Assembly (NCBI GenBank): GCA_963971425.1
Contig: OZ020518.1
Span: forward strand, 31,502,770 to 31,566,769
DNA: 64,000 bases
Reading direction: 5' to 3'
Source of the DNA: Bryoerythrophyllum caledonicum
Lineage: Eukaryota; Streptophyta; Bryopsida; Pottiales; Pottiaceae
Within the stretch, counting starts at the first letter, position 1. The number at the start of each line of letters is the position of its first letter. This document shows positions 56,244-64,000 of the stretch, piece after piece. A program made the translations under genes and the position numbers. Under the pieces are notes generated by a model that saw only the letters and a list, made by a program, of their open reading frames with translations, searched no databases and was not told the origin of the DNA.

Positions 56244-56442
56244 TGAACTAACACCTTAAGGTGAAGGTGAAAGAGTAAGAAGTTATATTCATAATAATAA
56301 TGATACAACGCAACATACAACCATTTTAAATGAAGTAAAGAGCTACTACTGGTGTCTGTAGATCTCTAGAAGAGGTGTGTCAATTGGTAACTATAAGAGG
56401 TGTGTCTATTCTACATTGACGTAACTATTATTTGTACAAACA
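56244..56442 (-). repeat. CopA 5' LTR (right arm)
   Basis: Mirror of 31268-31466; primer-binding site follows at 56227-56239 on the minus strand. Confidence 0.88.
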
Positions 56443-56659
56443 ATTAAATCCCTATCAAAAAATCTTTTCTCAACCACTTATCAACCAGCTAATGAAAATT
56501 CAAACTGATTCTCAACCGCAACATCAACACAAACCAAACATTAACCACACTATAAACTAAACATAAATTAAACACAACCTAAACATAAATCACATATCAA
56601 CCACGCCTTCACTAATATTAATCACAAGTATTTAATTAAGTATATCCACAAGACGGCCC

Positions 56660-57115
56660 ACATCACGACACCGTAATCTTTGCCACCGAACAACAATTAG
56701 TCTTTGAAACAAAGTCTTGAAAAATTCACATTGGCCAAAAATCTTCAAATGGATTCTTCATCGTTGGAAAATAACGCCAATAAACATTTGCCCTTGAAAT
56801 CACTACAAATTCTTGGAACTCGAGGATATATGTATAAAAACTTTGAGTCCAAGTGTTGTCACGATGTGCATACTTGATATTATTGATATTGCCAATAATT
56901 TCATCCTCAGAAACTTCATCTCCATCCTCAATTTCTAACTCGTTTCTACTATCATTATGTGTGGACGAAGACTCAATATGAGCCCTTTATCAATGTTGAG
57001 CTAAAGTATGAAGTCTCCGACCACGAACGCTTCTAGGACCCAAGGTATACTGAGGTTTCAAAGTCGTCCCCACTCCATCATGCCCCACCTCAATTTCTTC
57101 ATAAAATCCATAGTC
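56660..57115 (-). pseudogene. piggyBac-like transposase N-terminal remnant (right arm)
   Basis: Mirror of 30595-31050, same stops. Confidence 0.35.
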
Positions 57116-57331
57116 CCTTGTCGAGGCCGTCTCTAGAAAACAAGCCCCTCCAACCAAGTCTAGAAAATGTTCACCTTGAAGAGAACCCCATTGTTCTCGA
57201 TGTATTTGTTGCTTCCAAATGCTCCCAAAGCTCCCACCACTTCCTAAAGCTCTTAGTTGCTTCCCCCACTCCCGGAAGCTTCTCCTTGTTCTCCGCCGCT
57301 CCCAATAGCTTCATATTGCTCTCTGCCATCC

Positions 57332-57718
57332 CTAGCCATTAGAGCCGTTGGAGTACTTGTCCCGCTTTGTTTTTGAGGAATATTGTCGGAGCTCTAGCGG
57401 CCACCATAAATCCTCTACAGACCTCAATTCAAGGTTAGAATATGGACCTTCATCAAACTCATCATCTTCCAAATCTTCACAGCTTGGAGCCCTTCCTTCC
57501 TCTTTGACTTCTTCGCTATCAAAATACTTCTCATCAAAATGGCCAATACATTGAGTTTCATTATAGTGAGAATTGTCACTGACAAAAACTGGCGGCATAG
57601 GAAGAGGTGTTGGGTGCTCGAAAAGTACATCTGGAGCATTTGAAAATGTCGGACTTTCAGATGGTGGAGTGGTGGATGTTGTTGCAGATTGAGTAGACAA
57701 TCTGCAACTCCATCGCAC
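57332..57718 (-). CDS. Acidic ORF of unknown function (right arm)
   Basis: Mirror of 29992-30378, identical protein of 128 residues. Confidence 0.35.
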   Translation of the reverse strand: MRWSCRLSTQSATTSTTPPSESPTFSNAPDVLFEHPTPLPMPPVFVSDNSHYNETQCIGHFDEKYFDSEEVKEEGRAPSCEDLEDDEFDEGPYSNLELRSVEDLWWPLELRQYSSKTKRDKYSNGSNG

Positions 57719-57920
57719 CGATAGCCCATCCCATGCAAGCTACAAGAAAGCAATGAAACTCCATGTTATAATTAGATTAGCAATTTTCCACTTAAAGGAA
57801 GATTGGAAGGGACACACTTGTACCTCATTTCTTGAATGTGTTGCTTTCTTTCTAAGCATTTGCATTGATGATGAAGATAAAGAAAAGATGGAAATAGAGG
57901 TGTCTATCACAAGTTCGTAC

Positions 57921-58812
57921 TCTTGTTAAAAAAAATATTCTTCATTCTCAAAGTGGCTAGCAAACAAGGGACACATTTCACGAAATGAGATAAGGTAACC
58001 CTATGGCAATCAACCAAAATTCATAACCAATATTTATAAAATTAACCCTATATCCAACCCACTTCCATCTCAATATCACCCATTCAGCTCCAAATGAAGG
58101 TTGGCCATTAGGCAAGACCCCTTAGTTTTGATCAGCTTATGGGGGGTACCTATTGGCAGCCACCAGCTAAACATAGGAGTACACTTTGAAAATTCATAAC
58201 TACTTCACATTTCATTGGAAAAATATAAAATCACTTGGGTTGAAATTGTAATTCTATTGGGTATCACTGAAAAAGTTAATGTGTTATTATTTGTTCTCTC
58301 CATATATGCACATTCCTAACTTGTCGGCTATGGGGGGTTTACCTTAGTTGTGGCTTGAATTTACAGAGCTCACTTCAACTGACGCTAGAGTTTCTGTGAA
58401 ACATGAGTCCGATTCAACCAAAACTATACAAGAAGCTTGTGCGCATGCCCACATCAGAATCAGAGGTGCGCTTTGCATCATACAACACCATGAGACTTTC
58501 CATGAGGAAATATTCAGGAAGGGAATTGTAAACAATATTGTTTCCAAGAAATAGAAAATTCAAAATCATATCAAAACGCATAATAATGCACTAATTAGAA
58601 CTGATGTGGTTTACCTCATGTTTGGAGAATACAAAGTGTTTTCAATCTACCAATCATTTGGAAAGAAGTAAGTTTTGTAGTATTTTCCCTACAAATTGAA
58701 CTAGGTAATGATGACAATGCCTCCGATAAGCCAAACACATTCACATATGGATTTCTTTCATTCCAATACTGTGATAAAATCCATCCACGTGGAATGCACA
58801 CCATCAAGCTGT
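57921..58812 (-). repeat. Uninterrupted copy of the dispersed repeat at the right palindrome edge
   Basis: Joins in one piece what the left side has split between 22105-22612 and 29383-29789. It retains the 11 bp missing from copy B and lacks copy A's 32-bp duplication. It therefore represents the state without the 6.4-kb block. Confidence 0.75.
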
Positions 58813-59762
58813 TGAACTGCATGATAACCAAACCCATGAGCATTGGTTGGCCCCCATCTTCAATATCCAATATTGTGTGCTTTCCAAATAACAACATAAT
58901 TGAGTGTGATCACATGTAATTGGAGAACATGAGCCGAGCTGAGCGGAACATGAGGTATACCTGAGTTGGATAATAGACTCCTCGCAATTCAATTCCAGGA
59001 AAAGTCAGGGTTGAGTTTGGTTTAGGGAACGCGTAGGGAATTGATTGTAACCAAAAAGTTATGGAAAACTTGGCCTCCGCCGTCATGTGTCCCCACTGGT
59101 CAGACGCCATCCGTATTTGACATCAATTCTCAGCCGCATCTGTTGACGTGCCACGATGTCGTGGCATGATGTTGTGGCCTGACAAAAGGCTTGCCTACTT
59201 TGTTGTTAGGCTTTCCTACCTGCCGTGGCCTACAATTGCGGCAACGATCCCTCCCAACTACCCTGTTGCTAGTATTGAAACCCGTTGCTCCATAGTCCAA
59301 AACAAAACTTGCCCCAATTGACAGCCTAGCTAAAAATCAAAGAGATTCAACTTGCCCGTGCTGCCCTTTCTCCCCTAGTTTCCAAAAAAATCATCATAAC
59401 TTCTCAATTGTCAATCAGATTTGGACAAAATTTACATACCCGCAAAGCTCGTGAGACCCATTATCTCCAATAAATTTTTCAAAAAATCTTGCCTAAAATC
59501 AAAATCATAGGGACCTGCCCAAACCTTCAAGAGTCCCCCAGAGGGACTCTTGGGAATTTAGGGGTTAACCTAATTTTTGATTTCAAGTGTAAAAGCATCT
59601 AAATAAGAAGTTGTGACCCATGGAATCAAGTTCCTAGTGCACTTTGAAATTCTCAAAAGTTGTTACATTTACAAGAGCTACAACAATTTAAAGTTCCAAG
59701 ATTTAGTGTTCCGAAAAATACATTACATAACATGCTTTTCTATCGTATTTCTTTGTGTATAA
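58813..59762. other. Right flank of the palindrome, no gene recognised
   Basis: AT-rich with a small dyad near 59151-59164 (CCACGATGTCGTGG). Short ORFs only. From about 59380 the text ('cataacttctcaattgtcaa', 'aaaatttacatacccgcaaa') looks like old transposon sequence of unknown kind. Confidence 0.4.
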
Positions 59763-60239
59763 GGGCCTATTTACACTAGAGGCCGAAGCCATGGGAAATT
59801 TTCTTCAGCCAATTACATTGGCCAAAATTGATAGGTCCCTAAAATTTGACTTTACATAAGACTTCTCAAATCCAAAAGTTGGATGAAGGCAAAATAAGGT
59901 GGACGGTAGTTTTTGCCTACATGGCAGCAATAGTGACGACCTTTAGAGGCTGCCGACTTTGCATCCAACCACGTCAAAGAAGTAAACCTAACAGAGAATC
60001 CAATGGTCCGTGATGCTAAACCACTATTTCCAGCCCAAAGGTGAGATTATGTGATTTCTTCAACATTTATTCACTACAATCCTTTAGTCAATGTGATTCA
60101 TGGCCTCTTTTAAGTCCACACTACTTCCAAAAGCCATGGCTTCAAATGATTGGCTTCTCATTGAAAAGTCTTTCGAAGTTGGGACCTTGGCAAGACTTTT
60201 GGATTTTTGCAGCCTTTGGCTTCTAGTACAAACAGGCCC
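59763..60239. mobile_element. Harbinger/Tourist-type MITE, 477 bp, TAA target duplication
   Basis: Ends GGGCCTATTTACACTAGAGG and, on the other strand, GGGCCTGTTTGTACTAGAAG; pairing continues for about 26 bp with few mismatches. TAA flanks both ends (59760-59762, 60240-60242), the TWA duplication typical of PIF/Harbinger. No coding capacity; needs a transposase in trans. Confidence 0.85.
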
Positions 60240-60836
60240 TAAGTGCAAAAAATATACCAACTACAGTATAATGTTCATAATAATTTATTTATTTTCCATA
60301 AACATCTTATGGTAAGTTGAGCTTTTGTGATTATTGTAAATTCTCAAGGGTCAAATCTTTGAAAAATCATAAAAATTTCATTTTGTAGCCAAAAAATATG
60401 AAAAATCCATGACAACTAGAAGACATTTGAGAAAAATATCAAAATATTAAAATTATGAATTTAGCAATGTAAAATTGAGGCTAGAAGGGCATGTTTGACT
60501 TTTTTGGAAATGACTAAATATAGATTTTTTGTTGAAGGGTTGATGGGCTGCTATTTATATTCTAATATGGACCATGGTCTGCTCTGGTCAACGCTCCAAT
60601 TGTAGGGTCCTCTAGGAAAGGAAGTCCACGAATTGGCCTTTGGGTTGTGTAAGACATTTTCCTCTTTGGCCTTGAATTTGGCCTAAATCTATTTTTGCTT
60701 CAGGTTGGTTTGAAGTTTGCTTGGCTCGTGGCCCCTCTGTAAAGCGCCCCTAAATTGTTCAATTATGAGAGCACATGTGCATTTTGTGAGCCCTCCGGTC
60801 ACCCCAAAAGTATTCCATCAACTATAACGTTTTAGA

Positions 60837-61238
60837 GCGTGGCTTTTTGCGTTCCATGCAAGAAGACGGTCTTTGACGAAGAAATGGCAAAGGCTCTTTC
60901 TTGATAATACATATCGATATCACGGTCTACCAGACAATACTATTTTTGATCAAAGACCGTAGTGTATATCAAAATTCTACAAATCCATTTTTAAGATATT
61001 GAAGGTGGATATCAAATTATCTTCTAATTTCCATCCTCAAACTAATGGTCAAACAAAATGAGTGAATCAAGTTTTGAAGTAGTATCTATAATGCACTATT
61101 AACTATCAACATGATGATTGGACTACATATTTACCATCAGTGGAGTTTGCATATGATAATACTCTTCATGCTTCAATTCAACCAACATCATTTTATATCA
61201 ACTATGATTATCATCCAACACATTATCATCAACTGTGA
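60837..61238 (+). pseudogene. Ty3/gypsy integrase core remnant
   Basis: Reads through stops and one frameshift: FLDNTYRYHGLPDNTIFDQR, FHPQTNGQTK, DDWTTYLPSVEFAYDNTLHA, then PTSFYINYDYHPT. This order (YRYHGLP...DRGPQF-like...HPQTDGQTERVN-like...W...L...EFAYN) is the gypsy/chromovirus integrase core. Several stops (TAG for a Gly/Pro codon region, TGA for Arg/Glu) make it dead. No LTRs found nearby. Confidence 0.75.
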
Positions 61239-61753
61239 TGGCTAGGATTCTTAAAAAACACTTCGCATTAAGTCTGGTAATGCTCTCGAGCCTCCGGCTA
61301 CCTATTCTTTAGTCCCTTGGCAGGTCAAATTCGGAAAACGAGAACCCGTCAAGCCCTTATCTTTGCAGGGTCCGATTAACGCGAGCTCTAGCTGTGCAGA
61401 GAGTGCGATATTCAGCTGCGCGTTGTTTGGCATCGGTTGCAGGTTGAGAGAGCAAGTCCCCGACAGTGCACCCGACAAGGGTTTCGAGGTTACTCTACGA
61501 TGGCTCTCCACTGCAGAATTCGTTCGCATTCTGGGAGGAAATTGCATAGACGTACTAGTCATTGTTGGGCGCTGAAGCCCATCGTCGGGCGCTGCGCAAA
61601 ATTCTGTGGAGATCCTGTGTGCTTGGATCGCCTTGGCTCAGATATGTGAACACACGGGGATGTCGCTACTAGGATGCGCGAAGGCGCTGTTACGCCGGTA
61701 GGTCGCTTCGAGGACGATCGAAGTTCCACTTTGCGGATCGCTCTCTAAGAAGA
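61239..61753 (+). other. GC-richer leader region before the 61754 gene
   Basis: Base composition rises here. One 70-codon frame (61363-61575, MQGPINASSSCAESAIFSCA) may be coding or 5' leader; no domain seen. It probably contains the promoter of the gene starting at 61754, but no TATA element is obvious. Confidence 0.3.
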
Positions 61754-63046
61754 ATGGCGACTACTTCAGTTCTCAGCGAGTCAGTATTCCGCTTTCACGC
61801 TTCAGAGACTGCTTCGGAGGACGGTGTGGCCGTTAGGTGTTTTGTGCGTCCAAAGGTTGGTGAGCACGGTAATCCGTCGCAGAGTAACAAACCCAAGTGC
61901 ACCCCATTATTCGACCTTGAGGGCTCACATCATACTGCTACTCTGAAGGTTAGCATTCTTCGCTTGATTTCTTTGGCTTCAATACCAAGGTTAATTTGAA
62001 CTTTGAAGATTGTAATTGATTTGAACCGCCCCGTTTGATGTGATGGTGCTGTTTCGCAGGTTCCTCATGATGTCCCTGGGATGGCAGTTTATGGGACTGG
62101 CAAAGTTGTTGTTCCTCTGGCGGACGACAGCATCTCGGACTTGGTGGTGAGCTTTCCTCTTATCTAGAGTATTTACTTTCGCCAATCGCCTCTTTTCCAT
62201 ACCAGAAGCTCTGGACGCTTCTGGTGTGGACGTCCGGATGGTCCCAGTGGGTGACATTTTGGTGTACTGTGCAACTTTCAGTGGATTCAAAATTACTCCA
62301 GATGACTGTATTTACGTCTATACACACTGTGGTTTGACGTGACAAGTCCATGTTGCCTTTGTTAGAAATTGGGGTTAGAGGTTGTTTACTTCATGCATAC
62401 GTGCTTTGTCACACTAGTCATGTACATCCTCAATTCTTCAAAAATTTAGAAACCAACATATTTTAAAATTCGACTCTAAACACGTTTGGTTAAAATATTT
62501 CTGAAAAATAAGAATTGGTATCGAGACCTCTCGAAAATACTGGGCCTAGTGTATATAGTCAATATACAACAGTATGTAATGCTTTCTCTTCTCAACGCTT
62601 CGCTGATGTGTGCTTGCGTGCCCACCGCTCTGTTCTGCAGAATGATGCCGAGTGGGTCAACCTTCGGGACGAGTCTCCTACGAGTGTAGCTTATCGATTG
62701 GCAGTTTTAAGAATTCCGAATGGTGAATACTTTGGAGTGTTGGCTGACGACCCGGCGGATTGCGAGGTGAGTTTCTTTAATGATCGACCGTATCCTTGGT
62801 CTTTCCATTCCAGATCTGGTCATCCAACTTTGGCAACATTACTCTGTTGTATTGGTGCAGATCAGCTTGACGGCAGAACCATCTCTCAGGATTGTCGGAC
62901 AAGCTCCGTTCGCAGTCATCACGTTTGGACCGTTTCCCACAGCACAAGCGCTCGAGGCTGCACTTGGAATGTACGCCCGCGATTACGGTAATATGCTGGC
63001 CTATACTGAACCTCTGCAATCAACAGATCGACGATGGGATACGTAA
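61754..63046 (+). CDS. Multi-exon gene of unknown function (possibly two genes)
   Basis: Exon 1, 61754-61948 (MATTSVLSESVFRFHASETA; donor AAG/GTTAGC); exon 2, 62060-62146 (VPHDVPGMAVYGTGKVVVPL; donor GTG/GTGAGC); exon 3, about 62205-62342 (EALDASGVDVRMVPVGDILV, YCATFSGFKITPDDCIYVYT, ends TGA); exon 4, 62641-62766 (NDAEWVNLRDESPTSVAYRL; donor GAG/GTGAGT); exon 5, 62861-63046 (ISLTAEPSLRIVGQAPFAVI, TFGPFPTAQALEAALGMYAR; ends TAA). Exons 1-2 and 4-5 join in phase with GT-AG introns. Exon 3 fits the protein only if its first base is the G of its own AG acceptor, so that junction is odd. The TGA ending exon 3 could end a first gene. No family recognised. Composition unlike the mobile DNA around it. 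Confidence 0.45.
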
Positions 63047-63236
63047 AATTACTTTCTTCGAATCCAATAGTTGTTATCAAGCCCGCACGCTGATGGGTAT
63101 TACCGTGGCAGGTCCAAGTTTGCAATTGCCCTCAAAGCTTCCAGATTTTCATCAACGCGGACTCAGTGAAACTCCAGCACGTGAGGTACAACGCCAGTAA
63201 TCATTACAGTTCTTTCGCAGTAATAAAGCTTTGTTG

Positions 63237-63427
63237 CCGTAGGCACATAGCAGGATCGTCACATCGCTGACGAATAATTTATTTTTCAAAAATAAGGTTT
63301 GTCAAGACGAATGTTCTCCAGAAACCCATGTTTTCCCGCAAATTTTTGTTTTTGAAAAATAATTTCCCAAAAATTTCATGATTTATTTTCAGAATTAATT
63401 GGTGATGAACCTGCTATGTGGCTACGG
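63237..63427. mobile_element. Short inverted-repeat element (MITE or foldback), 191 bp
   Basis: Left end CCGTAGGCACATAGCAGG pairs with right end CCTGCTATGTGGCTACGG; pairing extends to about 26 bp with three mismatches, and the interior also folds (AATTTATTTTTCAAAAATAA against TTTTGAAAAATAATTT). A related 28-bp phrase (about 63175 and 63466: 'cagcac-tgag-acaacgccagtaat') flanks it at a distance. No clear target duplication next to the ends. Confidence 0.65.
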
Positions 63428-64000
63428 TTCTTGCGTCAAAAAGAAAAAGAAAAAGGAAAATGAGAGCCCAGCACCTGAGGGACAACGCCAGTAATGGATC
63501 CAGCTACACTACTGTACTGTACTTCTGAAAGAGAATGTAGAGATAGTCCACTCTTGTACACAACATTATCACCCCACCCTGGATCCCTCACTACACGAAC
63601 TCTCTTGATCAGATTCCTTGTTTTCATTGAATTGGGTCTGCGGAATAATACTACAGGATATTGCGCTTGGAGATGCTGAACCGCAAGCAGCAGGTTTACC
63701 GATGGCAGCTGATGGTCTAAATTGTGGAGACAAAGCTAGGTAAGCAGAACGTGTTAGAGTTCAAAGAGTTTCACATGTATACACGTACGTCAAGTTGCAC
63801 AATGGGAGTTGCAGTACTGTACGATCATAGCTTGTTGTGCATCATTTGCTTTTTTGTCAAAAATCTTTCTCCCTAATCTAATTCATGAGCTAATTGATGA
63901 CAGTTTCAACTGATAACGACTAACCAGTTGACAGCTTCAACTAATTGTTCAAAGATTTCATTTGAAACACATGAATTTTTATGAGTATCCTTTTAGTGAA
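63428..64000. other. Right end of window, no gene supported
   Basis: One 61-codon frame (63494-63679) without recognisable domain. Otherwise AT-rich sequence. Confidence 0.35.

Larger units (their letters stand above)
51583..56442 (-). mobile_element. CopA: decayed Ty1/copia retrotransposon, right-arm copy
   Basis: Reverse complement of 31268-36127 with one base difference found (53620: Gln codon here, Leu in the left copy). All stops and frameshifts are shared with the left copy, so they preceded the duplication. Confidence 0.92.
46797..58327 (-). repeat. Right arm of giant inverted repeat
   Basis: Reverse complement of the left arm with about five substitutions found over 11.4 kb. Unlike the left arm it continues, without the 6.4-kb block found at 23024-29382, into sequence related to 22105-22612. 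Toward the centre, CopB is complete here and extends to its 5' LTR at 45520, whereas the matching part on the left falls in the N gap. Confidence 0.95.

Noticed and set aside
1..64000. Alternative nuclear code with TAG read as Gln (as in some ulvophyte algae), because many in-frame TAGs sit at Gln positions
   Set aside because: Premature TGA codons and frameshifts also occur in the same ORFs, and CAG to TAG is the expected product of methylated-cytosine deamination. No intact gene here needs TAG as sense.
1..64000. Bacterial or viral contamination as the source of the ParB-methyltransferase gene
   Set aside because: The gene has ten introns, nearly all with GT-AG boundaries, and lies between plant-type transposons in the same contig.

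Overview
The window reads as nuclear DNA of a land plant or a green alga on the land-plant line. Signs are spliced genes with GT-AG introns, Ty1/copia elements primed by the plant-type initiator-Met tRNA site (TGGTATCAGAGC), GGGCC-ended Harbinger/Tourist-type MITEs, a MULE-like transposase with a SWIM finger, and a LINE with an RNase H. I cannot name the species. Most of the sequence is decayed mobile DNA. Two stretches look like host or host-like genes: 14.7-21.1 kb and 61.7-63.0 kb.

Layout. 1-6157: 3' part of a LINE on the + strand (AP-endonuclease tail, reverse transcriptase, methyltransferase-like segment, RNase H, CCHC finger and restriction-like endonuclease), so it carries two endonuclease types as Dualen/RandI elements do. 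It abuts the SWIM-finger end of a broken MULE-like transposase (6158-9705, minus strand). 9.7-14.6 kb is AT-rich and holds a MITE and a ~140-bp tandem array built around a palindrome. 14672-21088 (minus) is an 11-exon gene that I could splice by hand into one frame of 1130 codons. It joins a ParB/sulfiredoxin-like domain (DGNHR) to a C-terminal permuted DNA N6/N4-methyltransferase fold, with a single in-frame TGA. Its intron 2 carries GC-rich snap-back repeats and its upstream flank is an ~800-bp pyrimidine-rich tract. 22.1-29.4 kb holds a dispersed repeat, a minisatellite, a broken coiled-coil ORF (24403-26208, minus) and degenerate tandem repeats.

29.4-58.3 kb is a giant inverted repeat. 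The left arm (about 29.47-40.91 kb) and right arm (46.80-58.24 kb) mirror each other (x maps to 87710-x) with only five substitutions found by eye. Each arm carries a piggyBac-like remnant and two decayed copia elements, here called CopA and CopB, tail to tail. The spacer holds a 200-N assembly gap and a 1036-codon ORF with three in-frame stops and a broken RING-H2-like finger. Within each copia the two LTRs differ far more (roughly 7% and 11%) than the arms do, so the inverted duplication (or its assembly artefact) is much younger than the insertions.

58.8-64 kb: flanking repeat, a 477-bp Harbinger MITE with TAA target duplication, a Ty3/gypsy integrase remnant, a GC-richer multi-exon gene of unknown function (61754-63046) and a 191-bp inverted-repeat element.

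Many broken ORFs keep one reading frame over 1.8-3.1 kb and are interrupted only by stop codons, several explicable as CAG to TAG or CGA to TGA. This fits decay by cytosine methylation and deamination.
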